A stretch of DNA of 64,000 nt from Stentor coeruleus (taxonomy: Eukaryota > Ciliophora > Heterotrichea > Heterotrichida > Stentoridae), in contig MPUH01000107.1 in assembly GCA_001970955.1 (NCBI GenBank), positions 1 to 64,000 on the forward strand, written 5' to 3'. Positions 11,129 through 21,113 of the stretch are shown here, one piece after another (the first letter of the stretch is position 1; every line of letters starts with the position of its first letter). The position numbers and the translations under genes are program-made. Under the pieces are notes generated by a model. That model had not been told where the DNA came from, searched no databases, and saw only the letters and a list, made by a program, of their open reading frames with translations.

Positions 11129-12460
11129 ATGCGGCCATTCACAGCTGACGAGAATTTTTTTTTCCTAACTGGTAATGTATGGAAACAAAAAAGTGTCTCT
11201 CCAAAATCTTCCCTGGACAACGGACTTAGACAAGTCCGTAACCTTATGATCACTAGCAACGTCCATACATTTATTGAAAATTCGACAATCAGACTAGAAG
11301 CTGAATCTCTGAACTCAATGAGAGACGTGGGGAAAAAAGAAATCATTGAAGAGCTTAACATTATAAAAAACAAATACAATACAACACAAAAAAGATTCAG
11401 TGTTGATGACACTCGGCTTAAAAAACTCCAAAAAATTGCCTATGAACGTTCAGTTGAAGAGAGGGTTGGGACATACCGTTCACAGTATATACAAACTTGT
11501 ATTAGTAAACTACATCAATCTATTGAATACACAAGACGCCAGCAGGAAGAATGCATTCAAGATATGAAAATATATGAACATATACTGGAAAGGTCGAAAA
11601 AATCTGCGGTTTTTCTTGAAATCAAAGCTAATTCTTTGAAGGGGAAAATTCGCAAAATGAATCTGGAATGTGAAGGGGAAAAGAAAGTAAAACTCAAAGT
11701 TATTGAATCTAAATCTTGTAGTCAAAGAATATACAAAATGCTACATGAAGTTGTCGCTAATGAAACTAAAGATAAGCAGAATGTTGTTGATAAAATAAGC
11801 AGGGATTTTGATATGAGGGACATACTAAAAATGCGAAGGGAAGAGAGGAAAAGAAGGTATGCTGAAATATCTGAAAACGCGGCCAACGAGGATAAAGATA
11901 AGAAAGAAGCTTATTTGAAAGAAGGAGTCTATTTGTACAAGATGTGGGCGAATTATTTATTAACAAAGTTCGCTAATGATAGACAAAAGTATTCAAATAT
12001 TGAAATGGCATTCCAAAAAATCCATGCTGCTACTGGCGAGTATAATGTAAATGAACTTGTGCATAAATTTCTAACTCGAGAGCAGACATTTAAAGAGCTT
12101 AAGTATACAATTGACTTAAGTAGAACGAGTATTGAGCAGCTTTATAAGCGAAATGGAGAGATTGAAAATGTTATACATGCTGTAGAGATGTATGATAAAG
12201 AGTCTAGAACACATGATATTTTTACATTGCGTGAAAAACATTCACTAAGTTTTAAAGAGCTTGAAAATGAAAAGCTCAAACTTAAAAGCTTAGTGTCTAT
12301 TCGCGAGCATATTAATGAGTGGAATAAAAGGTTGCTTAAGATTTTCGATGTGGATTATAAAAGACATTATACAACTAAGAAGCTGTTTGAGTTACTGGCA
12401 GTGGTCATAAAAAATAAGCTCAAAGGAAATAGGGAAAGCACTAGTAATGATAATTTATAG
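11129..12460 (+). CDS. Coiled-coil protein, possible outer dynein arm docking-complex subunit (ODAD1/ODAD3-like)
   Basis: 443 residues, single exon, almost entirely charged alpha-helical coiled coil after about residue 50. One segment (AFQKIHAATGEYNVNELV, then HKFLTREQTFKELK) resembles the conserved C-terminal part of the docking-complex coiled coils CCDC63/CCDC114 and CCDC151, which have a similar I-x-x-x-TG-x-x-x-x-x-x-LV-x-x-F pattern. The length and helix content also fit. Those proteins anchor outer dynein arms to doublet microtubules. The call rests on remembered motif similarity, and another ciliary coiled coil is possible. Confidence 0.5.
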   Translation: MRPFTADENFFFLTGNVWKQKSVSPKSSLDNGLRQVRNLMITSNVHTFIENSTIRLEAESLNSMRDVGKKEIIEELNIIKNKYNTTQKRFSVDDTRLKKLQKIAYERSVEERVGTYRSQYIQTCISKLHQSIEYTRRQQEECIQDMKIYEHILERSKKSAVFLEIKANSLKGKIRKMNLECEGEKKVKLKVIESKSCSQRIYKMLHEVVANETKDKQNVVDKISRDFDMRDILKMRREERKRRYAEISENAANEDKDKKEAYLKEGVYLYKMWANYLLTKFANDRQKYSNIEMAFQKIHAATGEYNVNELVHKFLTREQTFKELKYTIDLSRTSIEQLYKRNGEIENVIHAVEMYDKESRTHDIFTLREKHSLSFKELENEKLKLKSLVSIREHINEWNKRLLKIFDVDYKRHYTTKKLFELLAVVIKNKLKGNRESTSNDNL

Positions 12461-12614
12461 ACTAATAGTGGTTTTGGTTATGATGATAATATTTGATACA
12501 TTATGATTAAAAGATTTAAAGGTTTATGCTTTTACTTACTATGATTTGTTTAATGAAAAAACATATACTTGATTTAATTTTCGAGAGATACTATTAAAAG
12601 AATCAAATTTCTAG

Positions 12615-13400
12615 TTAATTATTGTCTCGTTCAATAAAATTTGTAAGACAATCATTGCGAACGCCAAATTCTTTAGGATAGCTATTTATATTCCTTAGAT
12701 GGAATATATGCTGCGTAAGTCGGTCTTTAAGCGCTTTACTCATCTCTATTGTTTCTTTTTTAAGTGGAAAAATTTCTGTCTTACCAAACTCCCCAATATG
12801 ATAAAGACCCTTAAGTTTTTTCAAGTAATCAGGAAGATCAACTCTTGGAATCATAAGTTTTTCACTAATATCAGATTTTTCTCTAAACATCGGCCTAAGT
12901 AATTGCTTATCAATATTTACTGAAGGAACTTTTTTCCAATTTTTCTTGCACAGTTCATTAATATCAATATCATCTATTGAACTTGCTCTTTTTTGATTTT
13001 TAACTCCTAGAAACCTAGCTGACTTATATATAGGCAGATTTTTTTTAGACTGAACCTCGTATATTGAAGTTGGATTGTATAGCCCAACAGGTGTGAAGTC
13101 ATTACTTTTTTTACTGACTCGGGCTGAGGTTTTTTCTTTTGAAGTTAAAAACGCTAAGCTTCGCTTGTCAGGCTTTTGTATTGGAGTGATTTTTCTGACT
13201 CTGTTTTCCATAAGGTTGATTTGGCTTGAACTTCGGTTATTATGTGAGCTTAACAGCTTTCCCGTACTGTCTCTCTCGTTAATAAATGGCAAAAAAGACT
13301 TGGAATCGTAAAATGGGACGCTTTCTTGTAGGTATTTAGATAGACTTTTTATTGACCCTGTACCTGGCGAATTGCATGCAGAACTTCTAACGATACTCAT
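12615..13400 (-). CDS. Uncharacterised basic Ser-rich protein
   Basis: 261 residues, one exon, no recognised domain. It is basic, Ser/Lys/Asn-rich and mostly low in predicted structure. The C-terminal third is more hydrophobic and ordered (LPDYLKKLKGLYHIGEFGKT, KALKDRLTQHIFHL). ATG choice is clear: 570 bp of noncoding AT-rich DNA lies upstream. The neighbours are a dynein-docking-like protein converging from the left and a CDPK beyond the upstream spacer. Probably a lineage-specific cytoskeletal or adaptor protein, but nothing in the sequence proves that. Confidence 0.7.
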   Translation of the reverse strand: MSIVRSSACNSPGTGSIKSLSKYLQESVPFYDSKSFLPFINERDSTGKLLSSHNNRSSSQINLMENRVRKITPIQKPDKRSLAFLTSKEKTSARVSKKSNDFTPVGLYNPTSIYEVQSKKNLPIYKSARFLGVKNQKRASSIDDIDINELCKKNWKKVPSVNIDKQLLRPMFREKSDISEKLMIPRVDLPDYLKKLKGLYHIGEFGKTEIFPLKKETIEMSKALKDRLTQHIFHLRNINSYPKEFGVRNDCLTNFIERDNN

Positions 13401-13969
13401 TTCTTATTAATTACTTCGCGGCATATTATTGGGTTAGAATAACGATTAATTATTATATGTTAAACTAATAGTCTTTGGTATATACACTGATGATAATTGA
13501 AAATTTTATGAAATAATGCAAAAATTTTAAGAGAACAAATTTTTTTATAACAGAAAAGCTTTTATATAAAGATTTATATTTAAAGCTTGGTTTTTATTTA
13601 AGTAAAAGTTCCAAAATACGATTTTTTTTATTTTATGTTTAGCATAGAGGTAATATTTTTGATTGATTTAATAAGAACATCTTTTAACAATTATACAGCA
13701 AGACTATTAATATGAACATTCAAATATTACCTATATCCTAGCAAATAGATTGCACCTATTGCTTTTATGATTACGAATAAGTAAAAAAGTCTAAAAAAGC
13801 ATTATCCTATTAATAAGTTAAGGTTTTTACATATTTTTTTTTTCATTTTAGTTTCTCACGCTTCAAACACTTATATTTATATCTTTAAAGATGTCCATAA
13901 TTTTTTTTGATAATCCATCTCACTAGTACTTGGTTATTTAAACTTAAACTTGATGGCTTTAAATGTAAT
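13401..13969. promoter_or_regulatory. Divergent intergenic region between the 13400 gene and the CDPK
   Basis: 569 bp of AT-rich DNA between two divergent starts. It must hold both promoters, but no conserved box can be named. No RNA gene seen. Confidence 0.4.
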
Positions 13970-15544
13970 ATGGGATCTTGTGCAAGTTCATCGAAACCTA
14001 TTAAATGCAAACCAATAAAGTATTCAACTATTTCAAATTTAGTTAAGCTGACAAGTATTCGATAATCAGGCATCCATGAAGAATTCGAATTCATACGAAT
14101 TCTAGGCCATGGCCAATACGGCACCGTACGTGAGGCATATCGCAAATCACAACCAGAGTCGAAGTATGCGATAAAGTCAATAACCAAACAAAACATATCC
14201 AAGCATCGTCAAGTAATGAAACGGGAACTAGAAATAATGATGATAGTTGACCACCCTAATATAATCCGCCTTTACGAAACTTTCGAAGATGAGCTTTACT
14301 TACATTTAGTAATGGAACTCTGTACAGGTGGTGATGTTTGTGAAAGAATTCTTGAAAGGGGGTTTTTTACTGAGGCCCAAGCTGCTGCCTTAATGAAGAT
14401 TCTCCTTGGAGCAGTAAACTATTTGCATTTGAATAATATCACACACAGAGATTTGAAGCCAGAGAACTTCTTATATGTTGACGCAAGTAGTGATGAAGTG
14501 AAAATTTGCGACTTTGGTATGTCTGTACGAAACCACCGGACTCGAATGAAGTCAATTGCTGGTACACCTTATTATTTAGCTCCCGAAGTTCTTAAAGGGA
14601 ATTATACAAAAGCTTGTGATGTCTGGTCCTTAGGAGTTTTCATGTACTTTATCTTAACAGGTAAACATCCTTTTAAAGGGCAGACTATGGAATCGATTTA
14701 TGACAAAGCTTCTAAAGGAGTGCCTGATATTGATCTTAGTAAGATTGATAATGTTTCAGATGCAGCCAGAGACCTTTTACGGAAAATGCTCACTGTGCAG
14801 CCTACAAAAAGAATTAATTTACTTGAAGCCATCAACCATAAATGGTTAAGCGCAGTCCAGCAACAGTCAACTTTTAAAATCCCTGAGGGGGTATTTAAGA
14901 GTTTAAGTAAATACAAAGCAAAAAACAAACTTTGGCAAGAGGCTATAAAAATTGTTGTGAAAAACTTATCCAATGCACAAATCAAGATTTTAAGGGAAGC
15001 GTTTATATCTATGGATACAACTAATTCAGGGTTTATAACAGCAGCTGATCTACAAAAATCAATGAAAACTCATGGTTTCAATCTAGCATATGAAGAAATT
15101 GAGCATATCATTCAAAATTGTTCTTATATTCATGCAGGAAAAATCAATTATTCAGACTTTCTTGTGGCTAGTCTTAATAAAAAGGCTTTACGTACTGAAG
15201 AACTAATGTGGGAAGCTTTTAAAATTTTTGATATAAAAGGGCTAGGCAAAATTAACCTAAAGGAAATGGAAGGAGCATTAAGACTTGCTGGATGCGAGTT
15301 TACTGATGAAGAGTTTAAAGAGTTGATTTCTGAAGCGCAAATAGATGAAAATTGTGATATTGACTTTGAAAACTTTAAAGTTATTATGAGTTGCTTTGAA
15401 GAAGAGGAAGAAAGTTTGAGTAATAGGGTTAGAAGAATGAGTTTGATAAGGAAAATAACTAAAGATTTCAAGGTCAATTTGGATAAAGCTCGAACTCTTG
15501 GAACTGGAAGGACTTTGGGGAAAGAAGAGAATTTTGATATATAA
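13970..15544 (+). CDS. Calcium-dependent protein kinase (CDPK) with N-terminal acylation motif
   Basis: Two exons (13970-14054, 14070-15544), 519 residues. The start MGSCASSSK is a textbook N-myristoylation plus palmitoylation signal. Kinase domain: glycine loop ILGHGQYGTV, lysine in YAIKSI, catalytic HRDLKPEN, DFG and APE within YYLAPEVL. A junction helix leads to four EF-hand positions. The first loop is DTTNSGFITAAD and the third is DIKGLGKINLKE; the second and fourth are degenerate, so calcium binding may be reduced. CDPKs phosphorylate Ser/Thr substrates on membranes in response to calcium and are abundant in ciliates. Without the first exon and intron the protein would lack its glycine loop. 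Confidence 0.95.
14055..14069 (+). other. 15-nt intron
   Basis: Reads gtattcgataatcag, with A at position 10. It contains an in-frame TAA. Removing it links the MGSCAS exon to the kinase glycine loop. Confidence 0.9.
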
Positions 15545-16041
15545 AATAAGTATTAGTTAATATTGAAACTGATATTAAAAGCTTATATTGTTGAATGTTT
15601 TAATAATTTGTATGAATTTTATGGTTTTTAATGATGAAATCTAATTCGCTTTTGGTTCAAATTCAGTTTTTTATTAATATTAGTATTACTTTTTGGAATA
15701 TTGAAAATTGAAAAATAGGCTATGATAAAAGTACGAAAGCTAAAAACAAATATAGTACTAAATTATTAAGGCTATGATAATAGTATTAAAGTTTATCATC
15801 AACCAAGTGTTGACCAATTCTTAATATTATTATTATTAAGTTTATCATAAAAAAAGTTACTTTGATATAATCTTATATTATAAAAAAATACTAACATAAT
15901 GCTTAATAATTTATGCATTGTTTTTAAGTTTACTTTAAAAACTTTCTTTTTAATTTATTCAACACTTATACTATATCCTATATCATCTAAACAACATGAA
16001 ATATTNCTAAACAACATGAAATATTTATTTCTAAATCTGAT
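15545..16041. other. Intergenic, AT-rich, with a 19-bp duplication around an N
   Basis: About 500 bp with no gene recognised. Bases 15987-16005 recur at 16007-16025 around the N at 16006, 17 bp before the next ATG. Once the copy is removed the upstream region is 20 bp shorter. Confidence 0.7.
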
Positions 16042-16998
16042 ATGTCAACTAGCTATAAATCTGTAAAAATCAAAAGAAAACCTACTGAAGACGATATTTT
16101 TGACGATGAACTTGAATCAGACTACATTTTAGAACAAGAAGGAGACATTAAAAATTTTCTAAAGTCAAAATACAAAATTTCCTGTCCAAAATATAACCAA
16201 TTCGGTGAAATAATCTCTCATAGTGTTATTGGCCCAACATCCCTATTCAAAACAAGTAGCAAAAACCTTCAGAGTTCAGCTAAAAAGCCAGGCAACAATA
16301 GTAAAGTAAAAAAAAAAGAAGGGGAAGTCAACCCAAACATCCGTTATAAGGAAATTCTCAGCCAATTATCAGAACTTAAAAACTCATCAATTTCTACTAA
16401 TCCCAACAATACCTCTAAAATATCAGACAACAAGAAATTCCCAGCTGATCGTCAAGGAATTGTATTAAAGAATTTTCAAAGAACAGTCAATTATTGGAAA
16501 AACCTTGAAAAAAAACTAGCTACGAAAAGCAAAAGAAATAATACAAAAGAAGTTTTATATACAAGGTCGTCAAGCTATTATAACTCAAGCAAAACACCTG
16601 AAAGAGCTATTAAAGGTGGAGGAAATAGTATTGAAAATAGACTTATGTGGTATATGAAGCTCAGAGAAGATACTGATGCAGAAAAATACGAAACTTTTTT
16701 ACCTGTCGGAAGCCAACAAGGAGGTCTTTATACTAGAGTGCAACTTAAAAACACTTCTAAAACCCCAACTTTGTATAAAACATCAGATGAAAAAATCAAT
16801 GATGAAGAGATGATTCAACTAAGCGAAGAAGATCTTGATGCCTTGCAAGTTATCGGTGTGAGTAAACTTCCGCTTGAAATTGCTGCAGTAGATAAAGTTG
16901 GATGTCAGTATTTGAAACCTGAGCTTTTGGATTTGAACAAAGATGAAGAAGTTATTGAAGAACATTATGATAGAAAAGTTAAATCCAGACTTTCTTAA
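16042..16998 (+). CDS. Uncharacterised protein, partly disordered
   Basis: 318 residues in one exon, not recognised. The start is acidic (DDIFDDELESDYILEQEGD), the middle is Lys/Asn/Ser-rich and probably disordered, and about residues 190-300 are more ordered (NRLMWYMKLREDTDAEKYET, MIQLSEEDLDALQVIGVSKL). No signal peptide or membrane helix. Codon use matches neighbouring genes and the frame is undisturbed, so this is a real gene. Function unknown. Confidence 0.7.
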   Translation: MSTSYKSVKIKRKPTEDDIFDDELESDYILEQEGDIKNFLKSKYKISCPKYNQFGEIISHSVIGPTSLFKTSSKNLQSSAKKPGNNSKVKKKEGEVNPNIRYKEILSQLSELKNSSISTNPNNTSKISDNKKFPADRQGIVLKNFQRTVNYWKNLEKKLATKSKRNNTKEVLYTRSSSYYNSSKTPERAIKGGGNSIENRLMWYMKLREDTDAEKYETFLPVGSQQGGLYTRVQLKNTSKTPTLYKTSDEKINDEEMIQLSEEDLDALQVIGVSKLPLEIAAVDKVGCQYLKPELLDLNKDEEVIEEHYDRKVKSRLS

Positions 16999-17040
16999 TA
17001 AGATTTTTAAAAAATCGCATACTAGTTTTTATGATAAATA

Positions 17041-17940
17041 ATGGGTTGTTGTGAAAGCATGGAAACTGAACAGCAAAAGCAAAAGCAAGCGTTGGCTAAG
17101 GCAATTAAATTATGCAGTCAAATAACACTTTAAAACTTAAAGTGATTTGTAAGAATTTTATCAAAGGTCCTCTTAGATGTTATAATATCAATACTTTTAG
17201 GTTTATGCATTTAAAAGGTAAGTACTTAAACATACCAGCTTATTGTATTTTTTTTTTTAATAATTACATTAAATGATACAAATTTTTAAGTTCCTTATAT
17301 GGCAATTAAAAGCGAAATATAATATATATGCTTAACAAGCTAGAAATACTGAAGTTTTTAAATGAAGAGTTTAAAATCAACTTTATAGTGACAAAGAGAA
17401 TATTAAGTGAATATGACACTAGCATTATGAGTGAAATCTGTATAAATAACTCAAAATACTTCAGTATTATATACCTTTTATCTAATATTAGGCCTTACTA
17501 GACTAGGTACTCTAGACTTCTGTAGTCAACAAACTCAAAATATAAAAATGCTATTCCACCTATGCAAGCAGCTGCCCAAGGACACATTCCAATTCTTAAT
17601 TTTTTGGATAAATATTTCTTAATATTCAATCTACAATCTTCTCTAGATATTCACTGCATTAATGCTATTTACAGGGAAACCTGTGCTCTTATATCTTGCA
17701 GGTGTGGAAATTAATAATGATTAGATTTTTCCATTCAGTTTGCAATGCAGATTTTACCATTATTAATAATAAAAATGAAAGTTCCATCACATCCTTGCAA
17801 GCTCTGCCAAGAATAAATAGAATCCATAATTGTTTAATACCTTTATATATATTATAGAAAAAACTGGAGTCGACATCCCATGGATATAAATAAATTTTAC
17901 TAATACTAGAAAATTCATATTGCATAAATTACTTTGAGTT
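17041..17940 (+). pseudogene. Decayed ankyrin-repeat gene with an acylation-type start
   Basis: Starts with an ATG encoding MGCCESMETEQQKQKQALAK, a likely myristoyl/palmitoyl signal, then stops after 30 codons. Ankyrin-like pieces follow in different frames: NKLEILKFLNEEF (17328-17501 open), then IPPMQAAAQGHIPILNFLDK (about 17550-17620) and ADFTIINNKNESS (about 17745-17790). AAAQGHIPILNFL is a clear ankyrin helix pair. The pieces are separated by stops and frame changes that are not 15-nt introns, so the gene is dead. It may once have encoded a membrane-tethered ankyrin protein. Confidence 0.6.
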
Positions 17941-18528
17941 TAAACTTGCGGCTTTTAAGACATCTACTGTTCCACTAGTATCAAAACTAACACGAAAATT
18001 TCATAACATCAGGAATTCATGTTATATGAACTCAGTCTTGCAATGCATTTGCTGATTGCCATTAATAAATAAGAAACCTTGCAAGTTTAGAGACTCTGAT
18101 ATATAATAAAACCTCATGGGCAAAAGAAAACTATTACAAGCGTTTAATGATACTGTAAAAAAATTAAAAGACCGACACGTGCACAGGGTTTTTTTATCCT
18201 TATGTGATGAGAAATGCTTTTGGAATTATCTGCACAGTTTTTTGGATATCAGAAACATAAATTTTAATTAATTTTGTTATTTAAGTAATAGTAAACATGA
18301 TGAAATTATTTTTACTATGATGATTTATAGATAAAATTCATGAAACTATAATAAATTTTAAATAAAATGAATTTTATCATTGATATTTATTGCAATAAAA
18401 TAAATACGTTCATGTAAACTTGATTAATTTATTTTCTTTTATTCTGTAATTATAAAAATCAGCTTTATAACAAAGTATACAAAATCATCAATAATTTATT
18501 ACAAAAAATATTAAAAGATAAGTGTTGA

Positions 18529-19188
18529 TTCTTTCGTAAACTTATCGAAGGTCTAAATGAAGAAACTAACCGTGTAACAACAAAATCTTCATACGAAGAG
18601 ACGAAAGGAGATAACAGAGAACTTATTCCATCAATAGCTGACCGATGGTGGGCCTACTCTTTATCCCGTGATAATTCTTTTATAATCTTTCAAGGTCAAT
18701 ATTTCTTAACTTTAGCATGCGATTTCAAGCATAAAGAGTAATCTTTTGACACTTTCCTAGACCTAACTTTACCAAACACATACATTTATTCATGCACTCT
18801 TTACGATTTTTTTGATTCTAACAAGATAATCCAGCATACCTGAGTATTAATGCCAAAACTATAAAGAAAAAGTAAAATGTCGTAGTAAATTTGAATTTTA
18901 TAGGTTGTCAAAAGTTCATAATAAGCATTTCTCGAGCCAAAACTAGACACTGAAGTTATCTATCCTGAAACTTTAGACTTAAAAAAATACTATCGAAATG
19001 ATTGCATTAAACGTAAACCCCACAGTATCTTTTCACATCCTTGCATTCTGAGCTTCAGTCACTGCATAGCCAATATTTTCGATGACAATCGATGGTATTC
19101 TTGCAACAATGAAAAGGTTTTCATATCAGATTTTCCTAAAATTTTCAAATACTATCTTTTGTTTTATATAATGAGTAATTATCATTGA
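18529..19188 (+). pseudogene. Decayed, 5'-truncated ubiquitin-specific protease (USP) gene
   Basis: One frame holds two long open blocks, 18529-18840 (with one internal TAA at 18739) and 18925-19185, joined by a stop-ridden stretch. The first block reads LNEETNRVTTKSSYEE, then RWWAYSLSRDNSF and IFQGQYFLTLACDFKHK, followed by FDTFLDLTLP. These are the USP signatures seen as LNRVKKKPY, WW/AW-x-x-x-x-x-RN-S-I and FQG-x-x-x-S-x-x-x-C in living enzymes. The second block ends with DDNRWYSCNNEKV and YYLLFYI, the C-terminal USP box, but the GHY catalytic histidine region reads SHCIAN. The Cys box is absent, so the gene is nonfunctional. Confidence 0.75.
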
Positions 19189-19233
19189 AATTAAACACAA
19201 AACTTGCTGACAAAAGCCTAGTTAATAATAAAT

Positions 19234-19719
19234 CTAATAGTCATCGCCACCGAACATATCAAGTGCTCCATCAAAGTCAGCTTCTTCATCTTTCTTCTCG
19301 TCTTTTTTATCGTCTTTCTTTGTATCATCTGCTTTAGTTTCAGCTGCTGGGGCTGCAGAGGCTGAAACTGATAATGATCCACCANCGCCACCGAACATAT
19401 CAAGTGCTCCATCAAAGTCAGCTTCTTCATCTTTCTTCTCGTCTTTTTTTTCGTCTTTCTTTGTATCATCTGCTTTAGTTTCAGCTGCTGGAGCTGCAGA
19501 GGCTGAAGCTGATAATGATCCACCGCCTACTTGGAGTTTTGGAAAGCCTGCACGAATCACTTGTGATAAGTCTCTTTCTTGTAGAGATTCAACTACAGTT
19601 TCTGCTAATTGCTTGTCGAAAGAACCCCCGACTGCACTTATAATTGCTTCGAGGTCTTTGACTGTGGGGCTGGTTTTACCGCTGAGCCATGCGAGAGCGT
19701 AAGCACTTAGGTATTTCAT
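19234..19719 (-). CDS. RPLP2: 60S acidic ribosomal protein P2 (contains assembly duplication)
   Basis: MKYLSAYALAWLSG and the following DLEAIISAVGGSFD are typical of the P2 helical N-domain, followed by an Ala-rich hinge and an acidic Lys/Asp/Glu tail. P2 dimers form the ribosomal stalk that recruits translation factors. As written it has 161 residues. A 140-bp duplication around the N at 19385 adds 47 residues in frame, and the true length is 114, normal for P2. The tail ends DFDGALDMFGGDDY, not the nearly universal DDDMGFGLFD, although a Met-Phe-Gly core remains. No intron could restore the usual end. Confidence 0.92.
   Translation of the reverse strand: MKYLSAYALAWLSGKTSPTVKDLEAIISAVGGSFDKQLAETVVESLQERDLSQVIRAGFPKLQVGGGSLSASASAAPAAETKADDTKKDEKKDEKKDEEADFDGALDMFGGXGGSLSVSASAAPAAETKADDTKKDDKKDEKKDEEADFDGALDMFGGDDY
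19245..19525. repeat. 140-bp duplication around a single N, copies differ
   Basis: Bases 19245-19384 recur at 19386-19525 around the N at 19385. The copies differ at several positions (for example GGGGCT/GGAGCT, GAAACT/GAAGCT and ATCGTC/TTCGTC). This is more than in the other six duplications and suggests two alleles or gene copies merged into one scaffold. Confidence 0.8.
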
Positions 19720-20474
19720 CCCTATTTATCACCATTAATCGTTAGAAGCTGGACACTTTGTTTTTTATGTATCGGCCAGAGTTGGCTTAGTTTTAAATTA
19801 GAAAGGTTTTAAAGGGTTTTTAAACTTGAAATGAAGAAAAGTATGAATGTATTAAAAGATTATGGGCTTTTAGTGGAATAAAATGGAATCGATGAGTTTT
19901 TTTGGGATTGAGACTGAAAATATTAGTGTTAATTCTTGATTTTTTTTGAAGGTGATTTGGTTGGAATGGAGAAACAAAATATGAGTTGATTTTTTATCTG
20001 AATATGGGTAAGATTTATTTTTCATTGCTGGATTATGATATGAATTTGCTAATGCTTGTATCTTGTAGAGCTCGAAAATAGATATTTTTTAAAAGTATTA
20101 AAATTAAAGGAAAATAATAAATTGAGAACTTCTTAGGTAATTCAATTTAAGTTCATTAGATATGTTTATCCAATAAATTTAATTGAAACATAGAGGGTAT
20201 TAGAATTAAATTAGACTTTTATAAGGAATTCTTTAAACTAACTAATTGAAACATTTCAGGACAATTTCAAATATTTTTTAAGGCCAAAATAAAGTGAGAT
20301 TGTTAGTGTCTTCAACTAAAATATTAGACTCATATATGATAATTATGCATTATATGAAACTAAACTATAAAACCAAAGCTCTAATAATAATATATAAAGC
20401 TAAAGCGAAGCCTGTTTTCAAATTAAATGATGATTTATAATTTTAAACCTGATATAAGCTAATTAAAAAAAATA
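19720..20474. other. Intergenic, AT-rich
   Basis: 755 bp upstream of the P2 gene and downstream of the 20903 gene. G exceeds C next to the P2 start. No gene or RNA recognised. Confidence 0.4.
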
Positions 20475-20903
20475 TTACACACTCTTTAAAGAATTAAGCA
20501 AACTCAAGCGTTTTCCGCGTATATCTCTAGTTTTAGGTGACTTCAAAGCTTGCTGAATGTCCCAATCTGTATAAACAGCTTCAGCTCTTGGACTAGATTT
20601 CGGTGATGGGGTTTTGTATGGGCTTCTTATCACAAAATCTGTACTTGTATGAAGCGAGCTACAATATCTATGAGAAGTTGAATTTGACTTTGGTGACTCG
20701 AAACTCTGGATTTTTTCATAGATTTCTTCCAGTTTGTCTAAATGTAATCCACTTTTCGGTGATAGAGTCTGGCTTAAAGGTGGTAAAGGATGATTATCAG
20801 ATCTACTGCTAACACTTTTAGGACTGCCTACTTGCAAGAGTTTTTTCAAGCGAAGATTGCTTTTAGATAGTGGGGGTTTATGAGCTGTAAAGTTAAACTC
20901 CAT
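20475..20903 (-). CDS. Small protein with five SPK phosphorylation-like repeats
   Basis: 142 residues, basic and Ser/Pro-rich, no known domain. Five S-P-K-S/T motifs (VGSPKSV, TLSPKSG, FESPKSN, TPSPKSS, LKSPKTR) are spread along the chain, and each is a consensus site for CDK or MAP-type proline-directed kinases. One short helix (LHLDKLEEIYEKIQSF) sits between them, and WDIQQALKSPK near the C-terminus could be a docking helix. This suggests a multiply phosphorylated regulator or microtubule-binding protein, by inference only. It is divergent from the receptor gene at 21114. Confidence 0.7.
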   Translation of the reverse strand: MEFNFTAHKPPLSKSNLRLKKLLQVGSPKSVSSRSDNHPLPPLSQTLSPKSGLHLDKLEEIYEKIQSFESPKSNSTSHRYCSSLHTSTDFVIRSPYKTPSPKSSPRAEAVYTDWDIQQALKSPKTRDIRGKRLSLLNSLKSV

Positions 20904-21020
20904 GTTTAATAAATTATCACGACGTTTATAAGTATAACTGCATTGTNGGGTTTATGAGCTGTAAAGTTAAACTCCATGTTTAATAAATTATCACGACGTT
21001 TATAAGTATAATTTCATTGT
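20874..21020. repeat. 73-bp duplication around a single N covering a start codon
   Basis: Bases 20874-20946 recur at 20948-21020 around the N at 20947. The block covers the first codons and 5' leader of the SPK-repeat gene, so a second, dead ATG appears upstream. The real spacer between the two divergent genes is about 74 bp shorter than shown. Confidence 0.8.
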
Positions 21021-21113
21021 GATTTTTTACGAAATGTGTGTTGAAAGTAAGTACTTTTTGAGAAATAAGTTTGAAGATAATCTTTTAAATAAATTCTATT
21101 AAAGTAATGATAA

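Noticed and set aside
14080-14102. Palindromic GAATTCGAATTC as a regulatory site
   Set aside because: It lies within the CDPK coding exon, where EFEF codons produce it.
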